A program made the translations under genes and the position numbers. Positions 19,122-28,647 of a stretch of DNA of 64,000 bases are shown one piece after another. How positions within the stretch are numbered: the stretch's first letter is position 1; each line of letters begins with the position of its first letter. The notes under the pieces are model-generated. The model searched no databases, was not told where the DNA came from, and worked only from the letters and a program-made list of their open reading frames with translations. Origin of the DNA: Tenacibaculum sp. SZ-18 (lineage in GTDB: Bacteria > Bacteroidota > Bacteroidia > Flavobacteriales > Flavobacteriaceae); contig NZ_CP019335.1 of assembly GCF_002813915.1 (NCBI RefSeq), positions 2,339,777 to 2,403,776 of the forward strand, written 5' to 3'.

Positions 19122-20579
19122 TGAAGCTTAATATTTACTTTGCAAAATTACGATAGTTCTGTAAAATATTAAAAAACAACTAATAATTAAATATAAAGTT
19201 CTTAAAATCAAAAGAGTTTAATTCTAACAAAAAGATAGTCTGACAACTTCCCTGTTTTATTAAAAATTAATTCAAATTATACATTACATCCGAATATTTC
19301 ATTTTTTAAGAACACTTTAATTTGATCAATTTTGAAGTGTAATAATGATGAAACTCTATTCTTATCGAAAACTAATAATCAAACTTATAATTAGCATCAA
19401 TAATTAACTCTGAAGAAACAATTATTGAACAACGAAAACTAATCTTGAATGAAGATAATCCATTATAACTTTAAGACATCATTACTGAAATTAAACTACA
19501 ACTATCAACAGAAAAGAAAAACTTTGCACTAAAAAGTTACTAAAACCAAAAAAGCTACCATTTAAATCAGAATTGACTTAATCATTAACTGAAGTTATAA
19601 AGCTCATATTATTATTTTTACTTGACGACAATAATATAATTGTTACCAACAAAACTAATAGATGTTCGAACCTTTGAAAAACAAACTTATTTAAGCAGAA
19701 AAGAACATTATCCCATAATACTATATCCTAAATACACGAAATTTCCATTTAGGAAAAGTCACAGAACATCATGAATTCAGAATTCCATAGACACAATTTC
19801 TATAACTGATTTGAAAGAGACAAAATGTATTACTGAATCAAAATTATCACAATATTATCGATAATAATACTATTTTTTAACATAAGGAAAGGATATAGAT
19901 TGAGAACAACAAAATACCTAGCAACTTTAATCAATTTGTAAGGTAATGGCGTAGATGTTAACCTATTTGACACAATTTAATAATTTCTAAGAAAAAACAG
20001 GTGTCATCGATTATTTTCTTCGATTCTAATTTTTTCATTTGAAAAACTATCGTTTTTATTATTAAGTGACATTTATTACATAAAATAAAAAAAGTTAATT
20101 TTTGTTGCCTCTCTAACTTTACTTTTTTTAACTACACTACTCTTAAAAAAACTTATCTACAACAATAAATATCGTTGAAAAGGTAAAAGCAGTTTTTAGT
20201 ATTAATCCTGTAGGTAATGATAAAACATTTGGTTCTATTAAAAATTTAACCCAAGGGCAAACAATATTTTAAGTTTCATTTCAAAGGAAATAAGGTAGAT
20301 CCTTGAATAGCACAAACTATGTATCGGAATTTCGAAGATATCACCTTGAATGAATAAGGTTGTTGAGATTTAAAAGAAATAAAGAGAAATGTATAAATGG
20401 AGGAAATAAAACTAATATATCTTGGAATGGAGCTAAGACTTTTTCATACAACAAAAATACTTACTCTATATTTTGTAAGCCAAAATTCATAATTAAAATA
20501 GCGGCAGTCTTAAAAAGAGTAAAGCCTCCAACTAATTTTAAAACTAAAATAAAGAAAGACCTTTAAAAAAGATCGATTT
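19122..20579. other. 1.46-kb gene-free region, possibly decayed genes
   Basis: Stops occur frequently in all frames and there is no credible full gene. Short coding-like pieces remain near 20190-20566 on the plus strand, e.g. INPVGNDKTFGSIKNLTQG, then FHFKGNKVDP and MYRNFEDITLNE in a second frame, then SWNGAKTFSYNKNTYSI in a third. This pattern fits a gene destroyed by frameshifts and stops, but AT-rich noise cannot be excluded. A near-copy of the 12-mer (GTTAACCTATTTGA) occurs at 19957-19970. No tRNA or terminal repeats were seen. Confidence 0.4.
20190..20566 (+). pseudogene. Possible remnant of an exported-protein gene
   Basis: Pieces in different frames join into a protein-like string: VKAVFSINPVGNDKTFG, then FHFKGNKVDP..AQTMYRNFED, then LRFKRNKEKCINGGNKT up to the stop near 20566. 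At least two stops and one frame change separate them. I cannot name a parent family, and the evidence is only compositional. Confidence 0.25.
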
Positions 20580-21395
20580 TTATACCCTAAACTGTAAAAT
20601 TAACCACCAAATAATGGGTAATCCTTCTACCCAAAATGATGCATAGTACTTTGTTTGGTTTCTTTTTGCTCTTTGAAGAAAAAACAACAACATTACAAAT
20701 ACACACAAGTAAACGAACTTAAAATGATGGTTTGGAGTAATAAAAAACTCAATAACCATCGTAAAAGCCAATAACACAAAACCGACTTTTTTAGTTCTTT
20801 CTATTCCTATTAACTGAGGTATGGTTTGTAAATACTTCAAATCATAGCGCAAATCTCGGATGTCAAAAGGTAATGTCAGAACTACTACAAATAAAAAACG
20901 TTGAAAAAAACCAACTATTACTTTAGTATTTTCCAGCTCATTTACAGCATTAATTGGGATAACATACGTAACTCCCGTCCAAACTAAAGCAATTACAATA
21001 ATTTTTAAGGTTGCGACGCTTCTTAAATTAATTGAAAACCTTCTAAAAACAGGAACTGCATAGAACAAAGTCAATAATGAAAAAGGAGTAAAAAAAAGCA
21101 ATATTTTAACAGGTAACTTAACCGCATAATAAATCATTAGAACGAAAGCAAAAAGAGAAAAAATTTGTATTAGTCTTAAGTTCTTTGTTAAACTCCTATG
21201 GTGTAATTTTGCTATTCCTGCATATTTTACAAAATTATACCCCGTAATTGTTCCATAAAAGATAAAATAATTTAACGATTCATTATAGGGTAATCCAAAA
21301 TACATTTCAGTAATTCTAACTAAAGAATAAACCGCCATTGCAACATGGATACTTGAATTAATATAAAACTCTAAAATAGATTTTAAACTTTCCAC
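20580..21395 (-). CDS. UbiA-like integral membrane protein with incomplete active site
   Basis: This 271-residue protein has about eight to nine transmembrane helices. The order and a conserved DIRDLRYD motif at 178-185 match the second Asp-rich motif (DxxDxxxD) of UbiA prenyltransferases. The position of the first motif (NxxxDxxxD) reads N54FVKY58 and lacks the aspartates that bind Mg-diphosphate. It may therefore be a catalytically altered or inactive relative found in Bacteroidota, or a different membrane family with chance similarity. It is divergent from gcvP and preceded on the left by the gene-free region. No substrate can be given. Confidence 0.7.
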   Translation of the reverse strand: MESLKSILEFYINSSIHVAMAVYSLVRITEMYFGLPYNESLNYFIFYGTITGYNFVKYAGIAKLHHRSLTKNLRLIQIFSLFAFVLMIYYAVKLPVKILLFFTPFSLLTLFYAVPVFRRFSINLRSVATLKIIVIALVWTGVTYVIPINAVNELENTKVIVGFFQRFLFVVVLTLPFDIRDLRYDLKYLQTIPQLIGIERTKKVGFVLLAFTMVIEFFITPNHHFKFVYLCVFVMLLFFLQRAKRNQTKYYASFWVEGLPIIWWLILQFRV

Positions 21396-21456
21396 AAGGC
21401 AAAGGTAATTGAATTGTTTATAACCATTATAAACAGTTAATAATTTAGGAATCTCC

Positions 21457-21490
21457 TTGTTACAAAATCCTTAAGTTTTAGTTATTTTTG
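21457..21490 (+). promoter_or_regulatory. Bacteroidota-type promoter for gcvP
   Basis: TTG (21457-21459), a 23-base spacer and TATTTTTG (21483-21490) fit the consensus at the long end of the allowed spacing. The predicted start is near 21496, giving a leader of about 20 bases before the ATG at 21516. No glycine-riboswitch-like structure fits in such a short leader. Confidence 0.45.
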
Positions 21491-21515
21491 CATTTTAAAT
21501 ACAACAACACAATTA

Positions 21516-24371
21516 ATGAACACAAATTCGTTTCAACTACGTCATATTGGTCCAAGAACTAAAGAACAAGAAACAATGTTAGAAACTGTTGGAGTAGACA
21601 GTTTAGACCAATTAATTTACGAGACAATTCCAGACGATATTCGTTTGAAGGAATCACTTGATTTACCAGAAGCTTTAAGTGAGTATGAATATTTAAATCA
21701 CATTAACGAATTAGGAGCAAAAAATAAAGTCTTCAAAAGTTACATTGGTTTAGGATATCATGAAGCAATTCTTCCTAGTGTAATTCAAAGAAATATTTTA
21801 GAAAATCCAGGATGGTATACTGCTTACACACCTTATCAAGCTGAAATTGCCCAAGGGCGTTTAGAGGCTTTGTTAAACTACCAAACGATGATTTGTGATT
21901 TAACGGGAATGGAGTTAGCAAATGCTTCATTGCTTGATGAAGGTACTGCTGCTGCAGAAGCAATGGCTTTATTATTTGATGTAAGAGAGCGTGCAAAAAA
22001 GAAAGCGGGAGCAAATAAGTTTTTCGTTTCTGAAGAAATTTTACCTCAAACTTTATCGGTTTTACAAACTCGTGCAATTCCAATTGGTATCGAATTAGTA
22101 ATTGGAGATCACAGGAAATTTGATTTTGCTGATGATTACTTTGGAGCTATTTTACAATATCCAGGTAAACATGGGCAAGTTTATGATTATTCAAATTTCG
22201 TTGCGAATGCCAATGAAAAAAACATTAAAGTAGCTGTTGCTGCCGATATCTTATCTCTTGCTCTTTTAAAAGCACCTGGAGAATTTGGTGTAGATGTAGT
22301 TGTTGGAACGACACAACGTTTCGGTATTCCATTAGGATATGGAGGACCTCACGCTGGTTATTTCGCAACAAAAGAGGCTTATAAAAGAAGTATTCCTGGA
22401 AGAATCATTGGAGTGACGAAAGATGCTAACGAGAAAAGAGCATTACGAATGGCTCTACAAACACGTGAGCAACATATTAAAAGAGAAAGAGCTACCTCTA
22501 ATATTTGTACGGCTCAAGTTTTATTGGCTGTTATGGCTGGTATGTATGCTGTTTATCACGGTAAAGAGGGAATTCAATATATCGCAAATAGAGTTCATAT
22601 AGCTGCAACTACTTTAGCAGCAGCTCTTGAAAGACTAGGATTCAAACAGAAAAACACTTCGTTTTTTGATACAATATTAGTGGAAGTTGAAGCAGAAAAG
22701 TTAAAAACTGTTGCCGAAGGAAATGGAATAAACTTCAATTATGTTGATAAAAACCATGTATCAATTTCTTTAAATGAAACTGTTGGATTAAAAGAAATAA
22801 ACGCAATTGTTGATTGTTTCGAACAAGCTTTTAACATTCAAGATATTACTATTACTGAGTTTACCAACTCAGAAGTAATTGACGAAAATGTAAAAAGAAA
22901 TACATCTTTTTTAGATAATAAAATATTCAATTCATATCATTCAGAAACTGATATGATGCGTTATATCAAAAAATTAGAGCGCAAAGATTTAGCGTTAAAT
23001 CATTCTATGATTTCTTTAGGATCTTGTACAATGAAATTAAATGCTGCATCTGAAATGCTTCCTTTAAGTAACCCACAATGGGGAAATATTCACCCATTTG
23101 TACCGTTAAATCAAGCTGAAGGCTACCAAACTGTATTAAAAAATCTTGAGCACCAATTAAATGTTGTTACAGGTTTCGCTGCAACGTCTTTACAACCAAA
23201 CTCGGGAGCACAAGGTGAATTTGCAGGATTAATGGTAATTAGAGCATATCACTTAGCAAACGGAGATTCTCATAGAAACATCTGTTTAATTCCATCTTCT
23301 GCACACGGAACGAACCCTGCATCAGCAGTAATGGCTGGTATGAAAGTAGTAGTTACTAAAACTGATGAAAAAGGTAACATTGATGTAGAGGACTTAAAAG
23401 CAAAAGCTGAATTACATAAAGATAATTTAGCTGCTTTAATGGTAACTTACCCTTCTACACACGGAGTATTTGAAAAAGCAATTCAGGAAATCACGCAAGT
23501 TATCCATGATAATGGAGGGCAAGTATATATGGATGGTGCAAATATGAACGCTCAAGTTGGATTAACAAATCCTGCAACAATTGGAGCTGATGTTTGTCAC
23601 TTAAATTTACATAAAACATTCGCTATTCCTCACGGAGGTGGTGGACCAGGTGTTGGACCAATTTGTGTTGCTCCACAACTTGTTCCATTTTTACCTACAA
23701 ACCCATTAATTTCAACCGGAGGAGACAATCCAATTACATCTATTTCTGCGGCTCCTTGGGGATCTGCTCTAGCATGCCTAATTTCTTACGGTTATATAAC
23801 TATGTTAGGCTCAAAAGGCTTAACAGATTCAACTAAAGTAGCTATTTTAAATGCCAATTATATGAAAGAGCGTTTACAAGGTCACTTTAGTACACTTTAT
23901 ACTGGAGAAATGGGTCGAGCAGCTCACGAAATGATTTTGGACTGTCGAGAGTTCAAACAAAAAGGAATTGAGGTTGTTGATATCGCAAAAAGATTAATGG
24001 ACTATGGATTCCATGCTCCTACAGTATCTTTCCCAGTTGCGGGAACAATTATGGTTGAACCAACTGAAAGTGAAAGTATCGTTGAATTAGATCGCTTTTG
24101 TGATGCATTAATCTCTATTCGTAAAGAAATAGAAGATGCAACTAAAGAAAATCCAAATAACGTGCTTAAAAATGCACCTCACACGCAGGAAATGCTCACT
24201 TCAGACTCTTGGGATTTACCATATTCAAGAAAAGAAGCTGCTTTCCCTTTAGAATATCTCTCTGAAAACAAATTCTGGCCTTCTGTAAGAAGGGTTGACG
24301 ACGCCTATGGAGACAGAAATTTAATTTGTTCTTGTAATCCAATTGAAGATTACATGGAAGCTGAAGTTTAG
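21516..24371 (+). CDS. gcvP: Glycine dehydrogenase (decarboxylating), P-protein, single chain
   Basis: This 951-residue PLP enzyme decarboxylates glycine and passes the methylamine to the lipoyl H-protein in the glycine cleavage system. It is the fused form (both halves in one chain, as in E. coli). The N-terminal half has [21 protein letters not shown] and [20 protein letters not shown]. The C-terminal half has [33 protein letters not shown], and the PLP lysine K700 in [17 protein letters not shown]-protein, H-protein and lipoamide dehydrogenase genes are not in the window. It has its own promoter-like motif and ends at stacked hairpins. The assignment is certain. Confidence 0.98.
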   Translation: MNTNSFQLRHIGPRTKEQETMLETVGVDSLDQLIYETIPDDIRLKESLDLPEALSEYEYLNHINELGAKNKVFKSYIGLGYHEAILPSVIQRNILENPGWYTAYTPYQAEIAQGRLEALLNYQTMICDLTGMELANASLLDEGTAAAEAMALLFDVRERAKKKAGANKFFVSEEILPQTLSVLQTRAIPIGIELVIGDHRKFDFADDYFGAILQYPGKHGQVYDYSNFVANANEKNIKVAVAADILSLALLKAPGEFGVDVVVGTTQRFGIPLGYGGPHAGYFATKEAYKRSIPGRIIGVTKDANEKRALRMALQTREQHIKRERATSNICTAQVLLAVMAGMYAVYHGKEGIQYIANRVHIAATTLAAALERLGFKQKNTSFFDTILVEVEAEKLKTVAEGNGINFNYVDKNHVSISLNETVGLKEINAIVDCFEQAFNIQDITITEFTNSEVIDENVKRNTSFLDNKIFNSYHSETDMMRYIKKLERKDLALNHSMISLGSCTMKLNAASEMLPLSNPQWGNIHPFVPLNQAEGYQTVLKNLEHQLNVVTGFAATSLQPNSGAQGEFAGLMVIRAYHLANGDSHRNICLIPSSAHGTNPASAVMAGMKVVVTKTDEKGNIDVEDLKAKAELHKDNLAALMVTYPSTHGVFEKAIQEITQVIHDNGGQVYMDGANMNAQVGLTNPATIGADVCHLNLHKTFAIPHGGGGPGVGPICVAPQLVPFLPTNPLISTGGDNPITSISAAPWGSALACLISYGYITMLGSKGLTDSTKVAILNANYMKERLQGHFSTLYTGEMGRAAHEMILDCREFKQKGIEVVDIAKRLMDYGFHAPTVSFPVAGTIMVEPTESESIVELDRFCDALISIRKEIEDATKENPNNVLKNAPHTQEMLTSDSWDLPYSRKEAAFPLEYLSENKFWPSVRRVDDAYGDRNLICSCNPIEDYMEAEV

Positions 24372-24397
24372 AAACTATCTCATTTTATAATAATAAG

Positions 24398-24430
24398 AAA
24401 CCGTTATGATTTTAATTGTAACGGTTTTTT
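24398..24430 (+). terminator. Terminator after gcvP
   Basis: AAACCGTTA (24398-24406) pairs with TAACGGTTT (24419-24427) and is followed by TTT. It lies 27 bases after the gcvP stop. Confidence 0.8.
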
Positions 24431-24436
24431 AAAAAA

Positions 24437-24465
24437 ACCGTAATTATCATTTAAATAATTACGGT
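24437..24465. terminator. Second hairpin after gcvP
   Basis: ACCGTAATTAT (24437-24447) pairs perfectly with ATAATTACGGT (24455-24465). Its left arm can also pair with the right arm of the first hairpin (ACGGTTTTTT/AAAAAAACCGT), so the two structures partly compete. The T-rich flank needed for termination is on the minus strand. Confidence 0.55.
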
Positions 24466-24474
24466 CAAAAACTA

Positions 24475-24557
24475 ATGTATGAGAAAAATTAATACTAGTG
24501 TAACCCCTACTTTGTAACTAGTACTAATACTGTTTTGTGCTTTTCCAACTCATACAT
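24475..24557. repeat. Interrupted inverted repeat downstream of gcvP
   Basis: ATGTATGAG (24475-24483) is exactly inverted at 24549-24557 (CTCATACAT). Inside, TTAATACTAGT and ACTAGTACTAA form a second stem with one mismatch. The whole unit could fold as an imperfect hairpin of about 80 bases. No transposase or target duplication was seen. Confidence 0.45.
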
Positions 24558-25484
24558 GAAAAAACACTACATCACAATCACGCCCAAATGATTTGTGAAA
24601 CCTAACAATTAATAAAATCAATTATGAAAACATAGCAATAGGTTTCATAGCTGTTGCTAATATAGTTTTTTTATTTTTATAATACACAAACTATTTGTTA
24701 ATTCTATCACAAGAAATAAAACTAATAGAATTATTTTTTAATCAATCCTTTTAAATTAGATACTCTCACTCCCAACCTTGTCAACAACTATTAAAAGTTA
24801 AAACTTATATTAAAAGACAATCTTTAAGATTATTTAAGTCAATACTAGATAAAAAATGACCATTTATACTTTTAATAGAATTCAATGAATGCTCACCCTA
24901 GAAAATAACAACTTGAATTGTAATAGATTTAGCGTACATCAAAACCTACATTCTAGTCAATTTATTTTCGCTGAAAAAATATAGCTTTTGGAATTTCACT
25001 CAACTTTTAGAATCAAAAAACTCTCCAATTATATATAGTTTGAAAAGTTTACTATTATAATAGAGAATTTAGAGATTAAACAACACTCACTATTCCCTGT
25101 AATGGTATTAGAGTTGCCTATTTTAAAATTACTGAGGAATCTGTAACACCGTAAATATTAGTTTCTACTTTTTTGTAACCATCATTATTAGCAAAAAAAT
25201 GTTTTCACTTTTTATCGTTCAATATTTCATAAAATAAGTGCTATTTGTAACTCGAATAAGGGAGTGAATCGGTCTTTCGTCTTTCGTAAAATTTCACTTT
25301 TAGAGAATATTAAGAACATCATTTCCTCATTTTAAATTGTCTGAACTTTTATAGTAATAAATACTTCTAATTTATTATTTAATAATAAAAGCGTCAAGTT
25401 TACAGTGATTTACTAACACGATATGTTCGATATAACTAAATGCATGATTTTACCGTAAAAAATAAATCATTTGTTAATAATCAA

Positions 25485-26576
25485 CTAACATTTGCACTCG
25501 TAGATAATAAACTTCGTATTCTTAGCTATAATTTGTACAGAAGAAAACAGTTTTACTAGATGTGTTTTATAATTTAAATGTGCATTGGCAACCATTAAAA
25601 ATCTTCCTTCGACTTTTAAACATTTTTTAATTCTTCGAAATAAATATAGTGTGATATCAATGTTGTTTTCATGTTCAAAATGAAACGGAGGATTTGAAAG
25701 AATCAAATCAAACTCATTTTCTGTAACACCCTCGATTGTATCGGTACAAATGAATCTAGCATTTTCAATATTTAATTTAGATGATTCAATCGCTAAATTG
25801 AAATCATCAACTAAAGTTACTTTTGCATTTGATAGTTGTTGAAGCACCTCGTATGAGATAATTCCATTTCCAGAAGCAACATCTAAAACTGTAAGCTCAT
25901 GTTTCTTCACTTTTAAATGTGACAATAGAAATTGTGTTCCAATATCTATTTTATCCGAAGAAAAAACACCTAAATATTGTTTCAGACGATTCTCTTTCCA
26001 ATTAATTGTATTTATTATATTTTCTATTTCAATTTTCAATACTTTTTTGGGAGATCTTAAAACTAATAATCTAGCTTTTTTCCAAGCTTTTGATTGTTCT
26101 ACGTTTTCAAAATATTTCTCTGCAATTGTGAGATAAGATTTAGAAAAATACTTTGTCATAAAACCACATACTACTTGAGTATTTTCAACCGAATATTTGC
26201 TAATCTGTTTTAAAAACAACTCAAATAGTTCTAACGACTTTGGGATTTTAATTAGTGCTAACTGTACTTCTCCGATATCTTCCAGCGGAGAATTAAAAAT
26301 AATATTTGTAGATAAATTATTACTACTTAGATTATTTAAAACAGCTTTCTTTTGACTTGCATACGTCCAAATAGTACGTACATTCTTATGATGTAAAGTA
26401 CAATTCCAAACACCAAAACGATCATTAAAAACATGTACATTCTGATGTTCTAAATTTTTTAAATAATTTAACACCAAAAGCTCAGCATTACTCCAAGCCC
26501 TTAAAGTATTATCATTTGTTTCAGGATAACGATTTAAAATAAACTCATTGGAGTTGTGTAGTAATTTATTTTCCAA
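25485..26576 (-). CDS. RlmG/RsmC-like rRNA guanine-N2 methyltransferase
   Basis: This 363-residue protein has an N-terminal domain of about 190 residues without a SAM site and a C-terminal class I methyltransferase domain, the layout of RsmC and RlmG. The SAM-binding motif is VLDVASGNG at about residues 228-236 and the catalytic motif is N295PPF298. The family-typical end follows: FLMVANAHLNYKTHL, then a conserved F/Y-rich tail. RsmC methylates 16S G1207 and RlmG 23S G1835; which one this is cannot be decided here. It lies 23 bases downstream of the GltB-like gene and may be co-transcribed with it. Family placement is good; the target base is open. Confidence 0.82.
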   Translation of the reverse strand: MENKLLHNSNEFILNRYPETNDNTLRAWSNAELLVLNYLKNLEHQNVHVFNDRFGVWNCTLHHKNVRTIWTYASQKKAVLNNLSSNNLSTNIIFNSPLEDIGEVQLALIKIPKSLELFELFLKQISKYSVENTQVVCGFMTKYFSKSYLTIAEKYFENVEQSKAWKKARLLVLRSPKKVLKIEIENIINTINWKENRLKQYLGVFSSDKIDIGTQFLLSHLKVKKHELTVLDVASGNGIISYEVLQQLSNAKVTLVDDFNLAIESSKLNIENARFICTDTIEGVTENEFDLILSNPPFHFEHENNIDITLYLFRRIKKCLKVEGRFLMVANAHLNYKTHLVKLFSSVQIIAKNTKFIIYECKC

Positions 26577-26599
26577 AAAAATTGAAGTGCTTTTGAACT

Positions 26600-28111
26600 T
26601 TAATTAAAATAAATATTTTCTAAAGAAGTAATATCGCCTTCTTTATTTCTTCTAAAGACATCTTTGGAAGTAACTTCATCAATTGAGTTTTTCCCCATCG
26701 CAGAAACTACTTCTTTTACAGCAGCTATTGTTTTTTCATGAAAATTTTTAACTCTTACATTCTTATCAGCGACAACCAATGCCTTTACCAAGTCTTCATT
26801 TTGAGTTGCCACACCAACAGGACATGAGTCAAGATTACACTCGCGCGCTTGAATACATCCGAGACTCAACATAAAGCTTCTAGCCATTGCAACTGCATCC
26901 GCACCCATTGCCTTTAATTTAATAATATCAAACGCATCAATCGCTTTACCACTAGCAATAATTTTAATCTGGTTCTTTAAATTATATTTGATTAGCGTTT
27001 TGTTTACGAAAGAAAGTCCGTCTAACAAAGGAGTACCAACATAGTTTGTAAATTCAAGTGGTGCAGATCCTGTTCCTCCTTCTCCTCCATCAACTGAAAT
27101 AAAATCAGGATAATTTTCTGCAATCGAAAATGTTTTAATCATTTCTTCAATTTCTTCATTATTCCCTACACAAAATTTAATGCCAACCGGCTTACCATTA
27201 CTTAAATCTCTTACCTTCTGAAGAAAAGAAATCATTTCTTGAAAATTAGAAAATGATGAATGGCCTGGTGGAGAGTCTACTCTTGTAAAAGGCTCAACAG
27301 ATCTAATATTAGAAATTTCATGTGTATTTTTTTTAGCTGGTAAAATTCCACCATGACCAGGTTTTGCTCCCTGAGATAATTTAATCTCTATCATTTTCAC
27401 CTCAGGTCTTATTGCATTTTCTTTAAAAACATCATCATCAAAGTAGCGTTTTCCTTCAATTGTTTTTCCTGCACCAAAATACCCAGTTCCAACTTGAAAA
27501 ATTAAATCTCCTCCTTGTAAATGATATGGTGAAACTCCTCCTTCTCCAGTATTATGAGCAAAACCACCCATTTTTGCCCCTTGATTTAATGCCATAATAG
27601 CATTTTTACTTAAGGAACCAAATGACATTGCTGAAATATTTATGATGGAACCTTCATATTTCTGGGAACATTTATCTGATCCGAAAACAACATTCTCTCC
27701 ACTAACATTATTATGATCTGTTGGAAACAAAGAATGTTTTACAAACTCGTATCCTTTTTCATATAAGTTATGTTGCGTACCAAAAGGAACAGTTTCTATT
27801 TCCTTTTTTGCTCTTTGATATACAATACTCCTTTTTTCTCTATTAATGGGAGTTCCATTTAAATCATCTTCAATAAAGTATTGCTGTATTTTTTCCCTTT
27901 CTTCTTCGAAAAACCATCTCAGTCTCGCAATAATAGGAAAAGATCTCAATAATGAATGTTTCTTTTGAATAAAAGCATCATAAATTCCTAAAAGTGTAAA
28001 AGCCGACGTGATTGTAAAAAGTATGTAGTTTCCTAAATCTGGTATAAACCAAACTAACAGACCACACAAAATATTAATAACAACCACAATTGATAAAATG
28101 GTATCTCTCAT
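26600..28111 (-). CDS. Membrane-tethered FMN-binding glutamate synthase-like protein
   Basis: This 503-residue protein has two N-terminal transmembrane helices at about 5-45, a short charged linker, and then a glutamate synthase (GltB) FMN domain. Visible are INISAMSFGSLSKNAIMALN, KPGHGGILPAKK, SVDGGEGGTGSAP and a [3Fe-4S] cysteine set C419-x5-C425-x4-C430 in CIQARECNLDSCPVG. There is no glutamine amidotransferase domain and no GltD neighbour, so it is the stand-alone 'archaeal-type' GltB-like form. Its true electron donor and substrate are unknown. L31 is upstream with a terminator between. Domain assignment is firm; glutamate synthesis is not proven. Confidence 0.9.
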   Translation of the reverse strand: MRDTILSIVVVINILCGLLVWFIPDLGNYILFTITSAFTLLGIYDAFIQKKHSLLRSFPIIARLRWFFEEEREKIQQYFIEDDLNGTPINREKRSIVYQRAKKEIETVPFGTQHNLYEKGYEFVKHSLFPTDHNNVSGENVVFGSDKCSQKYEGSIINISAMSFGSLSKNAIMALNQGAKMGGFAHNTGEGGVSPYHLQGGDLIFQVGTGYFGAGKTIEGKRYFDDDVFKENAIRPEVKMIEIKLSQGAKPGHGGILPAKKNTHEISNIRSVEPFTRVDSPPGHSSFSNFQEMISFLQKVRDLSNGKPVGIKFCVGNNEEIEEMIKTFSIAENYPDFISVDGGEGGTGSAPLEFTNYVGTPLLDGLSFVNKTLIKYNLKNQIKIIASGKAIDAFDIIKLKAMGADAVAMARSFMLSLGCIQARECNLDSCPVGVATQNEDLVKALVVADKNVRVKNFHEKTIAAVKEVVSAMGKNSIDEVTSKDVFRRNKEGDITSLENIYFN

Positions 28112-28158
28112 TTTCTTACTGTTTATTTTAGTTAAAAATACAAGATTTCTTGCACAAA

Positions 28159-28188
28159 AAAAGCTCTAACAAATTAGTTAGAGCTTTT
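28159..28188 (-). terminator. Terminator after rpmE2
   Basis: AAAAGCTCTAAC (28159-28170) and GTTAGAGCTTTT (28177-28188) form a perfect 12-base stem with a six-base loop. Read on the minus strand it follows the L31 stop by 21 bases and ends in a T run (plus-strand AAAAAA). Confidence 0.85.
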
Positions 28189-28209
28189 CGATATATTTTT
28201 AAGTTCCAA

Positions 28210-28461
28210 TTACTTCTTGAACTTTGCATATTTATTTTTGAACTTATCGATACGTCCAGCAGTATCAACTAGCTTAGACTTACCAGTATAAAAAGGGTGA
28301 GAAGTTCTAGAAATTTCTAATTTTACTAATGGATACTCAACTCCTTCAACTTCTAATGTTTCTTTTGTATTTGCAGTTGATCTAGTTAAAAATACATCTC
28401 CGTTAGACATATCTTTGAACGCTACCATTCTATAATTTTCTGGGTGTATACCTTTTTTCAT
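28210..28461 (-). CDS. rpmE2: 50S ribosomal protein L31, type B (zinc-independent)
   Basis: This 83-residue protein begins [17 protein letters not shown] and has [23 protein letters not shown] near the middle, which are signatures of bL31 type B. The CxxC zinc pair of type A is absent, so this is the form usually made under zinc limitation or as the only copy in Bacteroidota. It is preceded by a promoter-like motif at 28560-28589 and a structured leader of about 90 bases, and followed by a strong terminator, so it is a single-gene unit. The identification is certain. Confidence 0.97.
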   Translation of the reverse strand: MKKGIHPENYRMVAFKDMSNGDVFLTRSTANTKETLEVEGVEYPLVKLEISRTSHPFYTGKSKLVDTAGRIDKFKNKYAKFKK

Positions 28462-28491
28462 CTTAATAAACTTTTAATTTAATGCGAATTT

Positions 28492-28539
28492 GTTTAAAAT
28501 TGGTAAGGTTTTAAACGCCTTCAGAAAAAACAAAAACCT
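28492..28539 (-). promoter_or_regulatory. Structured 5' leader of rpmE2 with two competing hairpins
   Basis: In the predicted leader, stem A pairs 28533-28539 with 28506-28512 (AGGTTTT/AAAACCT) and stem B pairs 28509-28516 with 28492-28499 (GTTTAAAA/TTTTAAAC). They share 28509-28512, so only one can form. Stem B lies nearer the start codon. Such exclusivity is typical of regulated leaders. No Bacteroidota L31 leader is known to me. Confidence 0.45.
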
Positions 28540-28559
28540 GCAATGGCTTTTTGAGCTGG

Positions 28560-28589
28560 CAAATTTAACCCTTTTTTTTAAATTCCAAA
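28560..28589 (-). promoter_or_regulatory. Bacteroidota-type promoter for rpmE2
   Basis: On the minus strand TTTG (28589-28586), an 18-base spacer and TAAATTTG (28567-28560) fit the consensus very well. The predicted start is near 28553, about 92 bases before the L31 ATG at 28461. Confidence 0.6.
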
Positions 28590-28647
28590 CAAATAAATTA
28601 GTTTATTTGTATAAAATTACATCAAAAAAATCCGCAACCAAAGTAAT

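Larger units (their letters stand above)
24372..25484. other. 1.1-kb gene-free region after gcvP
   Basis: No credible gene is seen. The left end has two tandem hairpins (24398-24430, 24437-24465) and then a long-range inverted repeat (24475-24557). Farther right, the minus strand around 25079-25202 has a short coding-like stretch (FANNDGYKKVETNIYGVTDS) ending in a stop, perhaps a gene relic. The rest is AT-rich without recognisable signals. Confidence 0.5.

Noticed and set aside
24475..24557. Inverted repeat as an insertion sequence
   Set aside because: There is no transposase frame, no target duplication and no second copy in the window.
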